From NCBI GenBank assembly GCA_003241285.1, contig QFOT01000019.1:1-29869 (forward strand): 29,869 bases of DNA. Reading direction: 5' to 3'. Shown piece by piece: positions 23,417 to 29,869 of this stretch. The notes under the pieces were generated by a model. That model searched no databases. It saw only the letters and a list, made by a program, of their open reading frames with translations, and had not been told where the DNA came from. The first letter of the stretch is position 1. Every line of letters starts with the position of its first letter. Origin of the DNA: Micavibrio aeruginosavorus (GTDB lineage: Bacteria; Pseudomonadota; Alphaproteobacteria; Micavibrionales; Micavibrionaceae). The position numbers and the translations under genes were made by a program.

Positions 23417-25476
23417 TGTTCGACTTGGAATACGAAGATGCGCGCGCGCGCCATGCCAGATTATTGAAAGAAATCCGCTATCATGACGAGAAATATCACG
23501 GTCAGGACAGGCCTGAAATTTCTGATGCCGACTACGATAAACTCCGCCGCGAGTTAGAAAAGATTGAAAAAGACTTCCCTGATTTGGCCAATACCGAAAG
23601 CCATAAAGTCGGAGCCAAACCTGCCAAGGGTTTCCGTACCGTCGCTCACTCGAAGCCTATGCTCTCGCTCGGTAATGCTTTTGCAGAGGAAGACGTCACC
23701 GATTTCTTTGACCGTATCCGTAAATTCCTGAGCCTTGGGCCAGATGCTAAAATCGATATGGTGGCAGAGCCGAAAATTGACGGGCTATCTTGTTCGCTTC
23801 GCTATGAGAAGGGTGAATTAGTATTGGGCGCAACGCGTGGTGATGGCACGCAAGGTGAAGATATTACGGCCAATATCATGACAATTGCCGATATTCCAAA
23901 AAGGCTAAAAGGCAGTCCACCGGACATTCTGGAAGTGCGCGGTGAAATTTATATGCGCCGTGACGAATTTTTACAGCTCAATGAAACGTTGGAAGCGGCT
24001 GGTAAAACTACCCTTGCCAATCCGCGCAACGGCGCTGCGGGGAGTGTGCGCCAGCTCGATCCCAAGATAACGGCTTCGCGTCCTTTGCGTTTTTTCGGTT
24101 ATGCGCTGGGAGAGATAAGCGAGGCCATTGCCGATACGCAGGATGGTATACGCGCGAAGCTTAAATCATACGGCTTTGCTCAGGCAGAGCCGCAGGCACA
24201 TGCGGATACACCGGGAAAGATCATTGATTATTATACAAAGGTTCAGAATTTGCGGCCTGACCTTGATTACGATATCGACGGCGTTGTTTATAAAGTTGAT
24301 CGACTCGACTGGCAGGAACGTCTTGGTTTTGTATCCCGTGCGCCGCGCTGGGCGATTGCTCATAAATTCCCGGCAGAGCAGGCGGTAACGATCATCAATG
24401 ATATTCGCATTCAGGTCGGGCGCACGGGTGCGCTAACGCCGGTTGCTGATCTGGAGCCGATTACAGTTGGCGGTGTTGTCGTATCGAAAGCTACGCTTCA
24501 CAATGAAGACGAGATCAAGCGTAAGGACATCCGCATCGGCGATCACGTTGTGATACAGCGTGCGGGTGATGTCATTCCGCAGGTTTTATCTGTGGTGCTA
24601 GAAAAACGCCATATCGATAGCAAGCCCTATATATTTCCTGATAAATGCCCTATTTGTCATTCGCATGCGATACGTGAAGAAGGCGAGGTTATAACAAGAT
24701 GTACAGGCGGTTTGATTTGCCCTGCGCAGGCTGTCGAGCGCCTGAAACATTTCGTCAGCCGTAGCGCTTTTGATATTGAGGGAATGGGTACCAGGATTAT
24801 CGAAGAATTTTATGCCGAAGGTATGGTTAGGGCGCCTGGAGATATTTTTCGTCTTGAGGAAAATGACAAGGGCAGTATAACGCCGCTTCGTGTGCGTGAA
24901 GGCTGGGGATCGCAAAGCGCTCAAAACCTGTTCGATTCGATCCGGTCACGCCGCAGGATTTCGCTGGACCGGTTTATTTATGCGCTTGGGATCAGGCAGG
25001 TCGGTGAAGCGACAGCCAGAAAGCTTGCTATGACCTACAGCACAATTGAAAATCTGGTAGATAACATGAGACAGGCGCAAAATATTGATTCAGACGCTTA
25101 TCATGATCTGACCAATATTGAAGATATCGGTCCAAGCGTTGCAAAAGACCTGCTCGAGTTTTTTTCCGAGAAGCATAATCTGGAAGTTCTGTCCGACCTT
25201 CGCCCGCTTCTGCAAATAGAAGATTTCGTAGCGCCTGATATTGGTGACAGTAAAGTTGCAGGTAAAACGGTTGTATTTACCGGAACCTTGGTTCAATTCG
25301 GGCGGGCGGAAGCAAAATCAAAAGCTGAAAACCTTGGGGCCAAAGTTGCAGGCTCGGTTTCAAAAAAGACGGATTACGTGATCGCGGGCGAAGATGCCGG
25401 TTCAAAGCTTACAAAGGCAAAAGATCTTGGTGTAACAATATTAAGCGAACAGGAATGGATTGACCTGATTTCGTAA
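23416..25476 (+). CDS. ligA: NAD-dependent DNA ligase (LigA)
   Basis: 686-aa NAD+-dependent ligase that seals nicks in replication and repair. Domains in order: Ia (RYHDEKYHGQDRPEISDADY, which contacts the nicotinamide part of NAD); adenylation domain with AEPKIDGLSCSLRY, nucleophile Lys 120; OB fold (VGRTGALTPVADLEPITVGG, VVIQRAGDVIPQVL); four-Cys zinc finger (CPICHSHA, then TRCTGGLICPAQ); helix-hairpin-helix repeats (FIYALGIRQVGEATARKLA, LTNIEDIGPSVAKDL); and a C-terminal BRCT domain (VAGKTVVFTGTLVQFGRAEA). All key residues are present and the length is normal. It ends two bases before the 3' end of the convergent 75-aa gene. Confidence 0.98.
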   Translation: MFDLEYEDARARHARLLKEIRYHDEKYHGQDRPEISDADYDKLRRELEKIEKDFPDLANTESHKVGAKPAKGFRTVAHSKPMLSLGNAFAEEDVTDFFDRIRKFLSLGPDAKIDMVAEPKIDGLSCSLRYEKGELVLGATRGDGTQGEDITANIMTIADIPKRLKGSPPDILEVRGEIYMRRDEFLQLNETLEAAGKTTLANPRNGAAGSVRQLDPKITASRPLRFFGYALGEISEAIADTQDGIRAKLKSYGFAQAEPQAHADTPGKIIDYYTKVQNLRPDLDYDIDGVVYKVDRLDWQERLGFVSRAPRWAIAHKFPAEQAVTIINDIRIQVGRTGALTPVADLEPITVGGVVVSKATLHNEDEIKRKDIRIGDHVVIQRAGDVIPQVLSVVLEKRHIDSKPYIFPDKCPICHSHAIREEGEVITRCTGGLICPAQAVERLKHFVSRSAFDIEGMGTRIIEEFYAEGMVRAPGDIFRLEENDKGSITPLRVREGWGSQSAQNLFDSIRSRRRISLDRFIYALGIRQVGEATARKLAMTYSTIENLVDNMRQAQNIDSDAYHDLTNIEDIGPSVAKDLLEFFSEKHNLEVLSDLRPLLQIEDFVAPDIGDSKVAGKTVVFTGTLVQFGRAEAKSKAENLGAKVAGSVSKKTDYVIAGEDAGSKLTKAKDLGVTILSEQEWIDLIS

Positions 25477-25478
25477 GA

Positions 25479-25706
25479 TCAGGATTTCTTTTTGATCTCG
25501 CGCAATTTATCGAGTTCTTTTTCAAACTCCACCGGATATTCACGGCGCTCGACGAATTCTCCGCCGCCTGTGTTGCGTGTCATGGCCTGTTCCAGCGCGC
25601 CGACCAGCATATCTGCGATCTTTACGTCCTTTTGTTCAATCGCAAGTTTAATCGCGTAAATAATGCGGTCGCTCAGGCGGGCTTTATTCAGTAGGGTTTC
25701 GTCCAT
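25479..25706 (-). CDS. Small protein of unknown function, 75 aa
   Basis: Not recognised. It starts at 25706 (MDETLLNKARLSDRIIYAIK) with AGGAG six bases upstream, a strong ribosome site. The sequence is charged and mainly helical: an N-terminal part (about 1-45) with LAIEQKDVKIADMLVGALEQ, a Gly-rich turn (TGGGEF), then a Lys/Glu-rich tail ending REIKKKS. It has no signal peptide or membrane segment, so it is likely cytoplasmic. It is convergent with ligA and downstream of two hydrolase genes on the same strand (gap 32 nt), so it may be cotranscribed with them. Confidence 0.75.
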   Translation of the reverse strand: MDETLLNKARLSDRIIYAIKLAIEQKDVKIADMLVGALEQAMTRNTGGGEFVERREYPVEFEKELDKLREIKKKS

Positions 25707-25738
25707 GATTTTCTCCTAATATCAATACTGGCCTAAAG

Positions 25739-26752
25739 TCAGAATTTTTTCAATCTATCCTCACGGGAAAGAACGGTCCTGTGAATAAATTCATCGAATT
25801 TAGCTAGAAATTTGTTCCTGATATCATCACGTTCCATAAAGATTTCATGCTGGGCGTCGGGTAATTCCAGAAGCTCTCCATTTGGCAAGCGTGAAACGAG
25901 TTTTTTAGTGGCCTTGCTGGAAACGATAAAATCCTTTTCGGCGGTGGCAATCAACACGGGCAACTCTATTTTGCGAAGATAGGATTTCTTTTGTAGAATA
26001 AGACAGGATTTTAAAGTTTCGGCTAGCCATCCGTAAGTCGGGCCATTCACTCTAAGCGTTTCCTGATGCATAAACCAGTTGCGGTGGAGTTGGTCACGGT
26101 CAGGATCGCTGGAATAAAAACCCGTTCCTGGCGCAGCTTCCCTTGCCAGCTCGGCCATTTTTTCTCCGCCGGGGATGTAGCTTTCCGATGACATGCGTAT
26201 GTACATGCTTAAGAGCTTCACGAGGAAGGCAGGATAGCGGGCAAATTGCCGTATGGCGACAAGCGGCGCGGAAAACGCAGCGCCCCTGACCAGGTTAGAC
26301 GAATATTTATGCATAAAGCGAAGGCCTATATGAGCGCCCATCGAATGGCCAATCAGGAAAACAGGAAGGCGACCGACATCAGGGTGAACGGCGGCGGGCT
26401 TTACGTAGTCATTTAAGAATTGATCAAGATCCTGGACATTTTTTTCAATGCCCAGTGAATGGACTTTTAAGGGATCATTTGGCAGCAATCGGTCCGACTG
26501 GCCTTGTCCTGCCCAGTCGATGACCCAAAAACCGATATTGCGTTCCAGCATATCATGGGCAAGCTCGAAATATTTTTCGCCGAACTCACGAAAACCCGGG
26601 AGACATACGACAACGGCTTCCGGAATTTTGTCTTTTGGAAAGACGGAACCGAACCTGATTTTATGGCCTGTCGCAGATTTAAAATGATGCCAGCGCCAGT
26701 TGTCAGGCTGCGAGAATCTTTTCTGGAAAAGTAATGTGTGATCAATAGTCAT
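25739..26752 (-). CDS. Alpha/beta hydrolase, lysophospholipase-like (S33 type)
   Basis: 337-aa serine hydrolase. It shows the alpha/beta fold pattern: VVVCLPGFREFGEKYFELA (oxyanion region, about 47-65), WVIDWAGQGQSDR, nucleophile elbow GHSMGAH with Ser about 137, LPVLIATAEKDF with Asp about 274, and PDAQHEIFME with His about 302, a complete catalytic triad. The layout (DWAGQGQSDR, DLDQFLNDYV, QHEIFME) resembles bacterial lysophospholipase or monoacylglycerol-lipase-like proteins (Hydrolase_4). I see no signal peptide, so a cytoplasmic or membrane-associated enzyme is likely; the substrate is unknown. A related gene lies 42 nt upstream on the same strand. Confidence 0.88.
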   Translation of the reverse strand: MTIDHTLLFQKRFSQPDNWRWHHFKSATGHKIRFGSVFPKDKIPEAVVVCLPGFREFGEKYFELAHDMLERNIGFWVIDWAGQGQSDRLLPNDPLKVHSLGIEKNVQDLDQFLNDYVKPAAVHPDVGRLPVFLIGHSMGAHIGLRFMHKYSSNLVRGAAFSAPLVAIRQFARYPAFLVKLLSMYIRMSSESYIPGGEKMAELAREAAPGTGFYSSDPDRDQLHRNWFMHQETLRVNGPTYGWLAETLKSCLILQKKSYLRKIELPVLIATAEKDFIVSSKATKKLVSRLPNGELLELPDAQHEIFMERDDIRNKFLAKFDEFIHRTVLSREDRLKKF

Positions 26753-26794
26753 GAAAGTATAAGATTGCCGGATAAAAGATAATGAATGCCTAAT

Positions 26795-27847
26795 TTATCC
26801 GAAAGCGGGCTGTAAATCTTGGCCTGAAATCAAAGATTTATGATTTTTAATCTCATGTCTGGTAATCGGTTGCATTTTATTCGAATTCTCCAGAAGATTA
26901 TCGATATTTCTCCATAAGGTTTCTTTGTCTTTCTGGGAAGCGGATCTTATACTGTGCTGAGCTTCGGGCAAGTGAAGTAATTGCCCGTTGGGCGCTGTCC
27001 TTGCCGCGTTTTCTATTATCTTATTATCGACCAGTTCGTCATGTCCTGCCGAGACAAATAATATGTTTGCTTTTATGTTGTGAAAAAAATCAGGCTTCGC
27101 TGTTTTATCCATGGCAGCATATGCGGATGTTACCCAGCCCCAGCTCGGTAGTTTCAATTCGTAAGGCTTGTAATCATCATTCACGGTTGCGCTGAACGTG
27201 TCTGATAATTTTCCCCTGCCCATGCTGAAATTCTTGATATCGTAAATCGTATCCCGCCAGTTCGGCAGGGACATATTTTTTAGCCCGATATTTTTAGCGA
27301 CATGGGCTATATTTTTAAACCACTCGCGCGGAAGGATAGATGTATCGAGATCCAGCATTGGCGCCGCCAATACGGCTTTATCAAATATTCCCGGATGTTC
27401 TTTCAGGTACATCGCGCCAATGGCTCCGCCCATCGAGTGAGTGGAGAGAATTAAAGGCCTGTTGGCTTGCGGCTCAACTACATGGTGGACAAACTGGTCA
27501 AGATCCCGGACATGATAGGAAAGAGGGCGTGATGACGGCCTGTTCGGGTGATCAGGATTGCGCTGGGAGAAGCCCTGACTGGCCCAATCCATGGCATATA
27601 CATCATATCCACGTTCTTGCCATTCGCGGATGCTGTCATACTCGTTGTAGATGCTGTCGCCATATCCCGTTGTCATGACAACGCTGCCCTTTACGGGAGA
27701 AGTAGAGGGAAGAGCTGGAATCTTCGCATAGAAGATCTTTTCCTGATCGGCGTTTATAAAGTAATTGCTTGTCCAGCCCTCTGGCTGCTGCCGGGCTTTT
27801 TTGAAATCTTCTCTGATCTGCGGTAGGCCATCTTTCGAGAACGCCAT
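26795..27847 (-). CDS. Alpha/beta hydrolase, lysophospholipase-like, paralogue of its neighbour
   Basis: 350-aa serine hydrolase with the same layout as the gene at 25739-26752: VVMTTGYGDSIYNEYD (oxyanion region), VYAMDWASQGFSQRN, DLDQFVHHVVEP, STHSMGGAIGAMYL with Ser about 138, NILFVSAGHDELVD with Asp about 270, and PEAQHSIRS with His about 298. The shared DWA-QG-S-R and DLDQF segments suggest a tandem duplication followed by divergence. It starts at 27847 with only a weak ribosome site and is probably the first gene of a three-gene unit. No signal peptide is visible. The substrate is unknown; acyl-lipid or ester hydrolysis is the family norm. Confidence 0.88.
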   Translation of the reverse strand: MAFSKDGLPQIREDFKKARQQPEGWTSNYFINADQEKIFYAKIPALPSTSPVKGSVVMTTGYGDSIYNEYDSIREWQERGYDVYAMDWASQGFSQRNPDHPNRPSSRPLSYHVRDLDQFVHHVVEPQANRPLILSTHSMGGAIGAMYLKEHPGIFDKAVLAAPMLDLDTSILPREWFKNIAHVAKNIGLKNMSLPNWRDTIYDIKNFSMGRGKLSDTFSATVNDDYKPYELKLPSWGWVTSAYAAMDKTAKPDFFHNIKANILFVSAGHDELVDNKIIENAARTAPNGQLLHLPEAQHSIRSASQKDKETLWRNIDNLLENSNKMQPITRHEIKNHKSLISGQDLQPAFG

Positions 27848-27946
27848 ATTTTACTCAATTGTTTATTACTCATATAAAATACGAGATGCGTAAAATTTTA
27901 GTTAATTTTATGGTTTTGTTAAGTGATTCCTTTAGTGCGGCGCATT

Positions 27947-27973
27947 AAAAAGGGCGCTAACAGCGCCCTTTTT
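27947..27973 (-). terminator. Strong intrinsic terminator after pntB, possibly bidirectional
   Basis: Perfect 12-bp stem AAAAAGGGCGCT/AGCGCCCTTTTT (27947-27958 with 27962-27973) with a 3-nt loop. On the minus strand it begins three bases past the pntB stop and ends in a five-T run. The symmetric A/T ends allow it to work in both directions, but no plus-strand gene reaches it. Confidence 0.9.
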
Positions 27974-27975
27974 GA

Positions 27976-29367
27976 TCAAGCCTCGAGAGCTTTTACGATA
28001 TCTTCGGTCATCTTTTTTGCATCGCCCAGAAGCATCAATGTATTGTCGGCAAAGAAAAGCGGGTTGTCGATACCGGCATAGCCTGAGCCCATTGATCGTT
28101 TGACGAAGAGAACCGTTTTCGCCCGCTCGACATCAAGGATTGGCATGCCGTAGATCGGAGAAGATGAGTCCGTCTTGGCTGCGGGGTTTGTAATATCGTT
28201 CGCGCCAATAACATAGGCGACATCGGCCTGCGAGAAGTCGCGGTTGATATCTTCAAGCTCGAATACTTCGTCATAGGCTACATTCGCTTCGGCCAGAAGA
28301 ACATTCATATGGCCGGGCATCCGTCCGGCAACCGGATGGATAGCATATTTCACGTCGACGCCATGGGCCTTTAAAATATCGCCCATTTCTCGAAGGACAT
28401 GCTGGGCCTGCGCGACCGCCATGCCGTAGCCCGGCACGATAATGACCTTGCCGGAGTTCTTCATGATAAAGGCAGCGTCTTCGGCGGAACCAATTTTCGC
28501 AGATTTTCCGGCAGTCGAAACATTTACCGAAGCTGTCTGCTCTGCGCCAAAGCCGCCCAGGACGACGCTCAGGAAAGAGCGGTTCATGCCTTTGCACATG
28601 ATATAGGACAGGATGGCGCCGGATGCACCGACCAGCGCGCCTGTAACGATGAGCAGGTTATTTTGAAGGGTGAAGCCGATACCCGCCGCCGCCCAGCCGG
28701 AATAGGAATTGAGCATGGAAACGATGACCGGCATATCGGCACCGCCAATCGGGATGATAACCATTACGCCAATGACAAGGGATAACGCCACGATCATCCA
28801 GAAAACGGCAACGCTTTCGGTTATGCAGAGAATGACAATCAGAGCAATCAACATGAGGCCGAGAGCTGCATTGATCAGATTCTGTCCGCTGAAAGTAACG
28901 GGCTTTCCTGTAATCACGCCTTGCAACTTGCCCCAGGCGATGATCGAGCCTGTGAACGTAACGGCCCCGATAGCAACGCCCAGCGCCATTTCAATCAGGC
29001 TGGAGAGATGAATTTCACCCGGCGCACCGATTTTATAAGCGAGCGGATTGTGAAACGCAGCGGCAGCAACGAGCACAGCAGCCAGGCCGACCAGAGAGTG
29101 AAAGGCCGCGACCAGTTGTGGCAAAGCCGTCATCTTGATTTTGATGGCGATAAATGTGCCGATAATACCACCGATGGCGATACCGAGTACGATCAGCCAG
29201 TATGATTGGACGATATCCGTGAATAATGTTGTGGCAATAGCGATTACCATGCCGGAGATGCCGTAATTCAAGCCTTGACGGGATGTGACCGGGGATGAAA
29301 GCCCGCGCAGCGCCATGATAAAGCAGACAGAAGAAACGAGGTAGAGGAGGGGTGCAAAGGATGACAT
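27976..29367 (-). CDS. pntB: NAD(P) transhydrogenase subunit beta (PntB)
   Basis: 463-aa inner-membrane subunit of the proton-translocating transhydrogenase, which uses the proton gradient to make NADPH from NADH. Residues 1-260 or so contain about nine hydrophobic segments (domain II), including AAFHSLVGLAAVL with His about 90, matching the proton-path histidine of the E. coli beta chain. The C-terminal domain III binds NADP(H): KVIIVPGYGMAVAQAQHVL (about 307-325), HPVAGRMPGHMNVLLAEA, VIGANDITNPAA, and FVKRSMGSGYAGIDNPLF. Length matches the family (E. coli 462). It starts 3 nt after pntA part 2, with AGAGGA upstream. Confidence 0.97.
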   Translation of the reverse strand: MSSFAPLLYLVSSVCFIMALRGLSSPVTSRQGLNYGISGMVIAIATTLFTDIVQSYWLIVLGIAIGGIIGTFIAIKIKMTALPQLVAAFHSLVGLAAVLVAAAAFHNPLAYKIGAPGEIHLSSLIEMALGVAIGAVTFTGSIIAWGKLQGVITGKPVTFSGQNLINAALGLMLIALIVILCITESVAVFWMIVALSLVIGVMVIIPIGGADMPVIVSMLNSYSGWAAAGIGFTLQNNLLIVTGALVGASGAILSYIMCKGMNRSFLSVVLGGFGAEQTASVNVSTAGKSAKIGSAEDAAFIMKNSGKVIIVPGYGMAVAQAQHVLREMGDILKAHGVDVKYAIHPVAGRMPGHMNVLLAEANVAYDEVFELEDINRDFSQADVAYVIGANDITNPAAKTDSSSPIYGMPILDVERAKTVLFVKRSMGSGYAGIDNPLFFADNTLMLLGDAKKMTEDIVKALEA

Positions 29368-29370
29368 AAA

Positions 29371-29793
29371 TTATCCTCTTTTCTTGAACATGGAGAGCAT
29401 GCGGCGTGTAACAATAAATCCGCCGAAAATATTGATTGAAGCAAGAATGATTGCGAAAAAGCCCATCAGTTTGGAGAAGGTTATGCCATCGGCCAGAGGC
29501 CCGGCGGCAATCAGCGCGCCGACGATAATAACCGAAGAAATAGCATTCGTAATCGCCATGAGCGGAGAATGCAGTGCAGGAGTTACGCGCCATACTACAT
29601 AATATCCAACGAAGCAGGCGAGAACGAAAACGGTCAATCCTGTCATTAGGAAGGAGCCGGACGCTGCGCCGGGTTCAAAGGAGTATTGCGCCGTATCGAT
29701 AGCAAGGCGATTTGCGTATTCGGCGAGCTGGTTTGCCATCTGGGCAACACCTTGCGCTTCGGCAGTCAGTGAGTTGGGAGCGGTTTGTGTCAT
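29371..29793 (-). CDS. pntAB: NAD(P) transhydrogenase subunit alpha part 2 (PntAB, membrane part)
   Basis: 140-aa membrane subunit equivalent to the C-terminal part of E. coli PntA. A hydrophilic N-terminal stretch (about 1-48) leads to three or four transmembrane segments: FLMTGLTVFVLACFVGYYVV, then TPALHSPLMAITNAISSVII (a highly conserved segment lining the proton path), then MGFFAIILASINIFGGFIVT. It ends in a basic tail (RRMLSMFKKRG). The split of alpha into two genes is usual in alphaproteobacteria such as Rhodospirillum. AGAGG seven bases upstream of the ATG at 29793 supports this start. It is cotranscribed with pntB and the partial gene upstream. Confidence 0.96.
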   Translation of the reverse strand: MTQTAPNSLTAEAQGVAQMANQLAEYANRLAIDTAQYSFEPGAASGSFLMTGLTVFVLACFVGYYVVWRVTPALHSPLMAITNAISSVIIVGALIAAGPLADGITFSKLMGFFAIILASINIFGGFIVTRRMLSMFKKRG

Positions 29794-29805
29794 GATAAAA
29801 CCTCT

Positions 29806-29869
29806 TTAGGAATTGAAGTTCGGATGAATGATTGATCCGTCTTTTGTCAGGGTTACATTCTTGATGATT
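29806..29869 (-). CDS. pntAA: NAD(P) transhydrogenase subunit alpha part 1 (PntAA), C-terminal end only
   Basis: Only the last 20 or so codons and the TAA (29808-29806) are inside the window. The peptide ends NVTLTKDGSIIHPNFNS, which matches the usual ending of the NAD(H)-binding alpha-1 chain (a T-DG-I/V-HP pattern). Its position 12 nt before pntA part 2 agrees with the standard pntAA-pntAB-pntB order. The gene continues beyond the right edge. Confidence 0.85.
   Translation of the reverse strand, partial: IIKNVTLTKDGSIIHPNFNS

Noticed and set aside
25476..25498. Inverted repeat AGATCA/TGATCT at the ligA 3' end as a terminator
   Set aside because: The stem is only 6 AT-rich base pairs with an 11-nt loop and no proper T-run after it.
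28271..29593. Long open frames opposite or out of frame within the pnt genes
   Set aside because: They overlap clear transhydrogenase coding sequence and have biased, low-complexity composition typical of shadow frames.
1..29869. CRISPR arrays, tRNA/rRNA genes, transposases, prophage genes or toxin-antitoxin pairs
   Set aside because: I looked in the gaps and on both strands and saw no regular repeats, cloverleaf-like sequences or such gene families.

Overview
The window looks like an alphaproteobacterial chromosome fragment, with one non-bacterial stretch at its left edge. The alphaproteobacterial assignment rests on three things. The run ftsZ-lpxC-bamD-recN-ligA is typical of that class. 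FtsZ has a long Pro/Gln/Ala-rich linker and the C-terminal peptide LEIPAFLRRQAN. The proton-translocating transhydrogenase has its alpha chain split into two genes. I cannot name the order or genus.

Layout. (1) Bases 1 to about 250, minus strand: AT-rich DNA that reads as a fragment of a fungal-type mitochondrial atp6 if UGA is taken as Trp. It is fused in frame to the truncated 3' part of treY. (2) About 125-12253, minus strand: glgX, malQ, glgB, treZ, a GH57/DUF3536 gene and treY. The last five are packed with 1-nt spacing or overlapping start and stop codons. (3) 12363-15078, plus strand: glgC and glgA, divergent from glgX. (4) 15127-16323, plus strand: a zinc-dependent medium-chain dehydrogenase. 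(5) 16353-17330, minus strand: an unrecognised exported protein. (6) 17714-25476, plus strand: ftsZ, lpxC, bamD (damaged N-terminus), recN and ligA. (7) 25479-27847, minus strand: a 75-aa unknown protein and two related alpha/beta hydrolases. (8) 27976-29869, minus strand: pntB, pntA part 2 and the last codons of pntA part 1.

How the genes work together. GlgC makes ADP-glucose, GlgA extends alpha-1,4 chains and GlgB adds branches. GlgX (acting like TreX) debranches, MalQ rearranges maltodextrins, TreY turns the reducing end into a trehalosyl unit and TreZ releases trehalose. The cluster therefore holds a complete route from glucose-1-phosphate through glycogen to trehalose, apart from any harm done by the treY truncation. 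The GH57 protein between treZ and treY has no settled role and is the best candidate for new enzymology. The second half is housekeeping: division, lipid A synthesis, outer-membrane assembly, DNA repair and ligation, and NADPH balance.

Main points for a second look: the bacterial/mitochondrial junction; the frameshifted and shortened bamD N-terminus; four GANTC sites within 74 bp upstream of ftsZ; the translationally coupled GH57 gene; and the absence of ftsQ/ftsA next to ftsZ.
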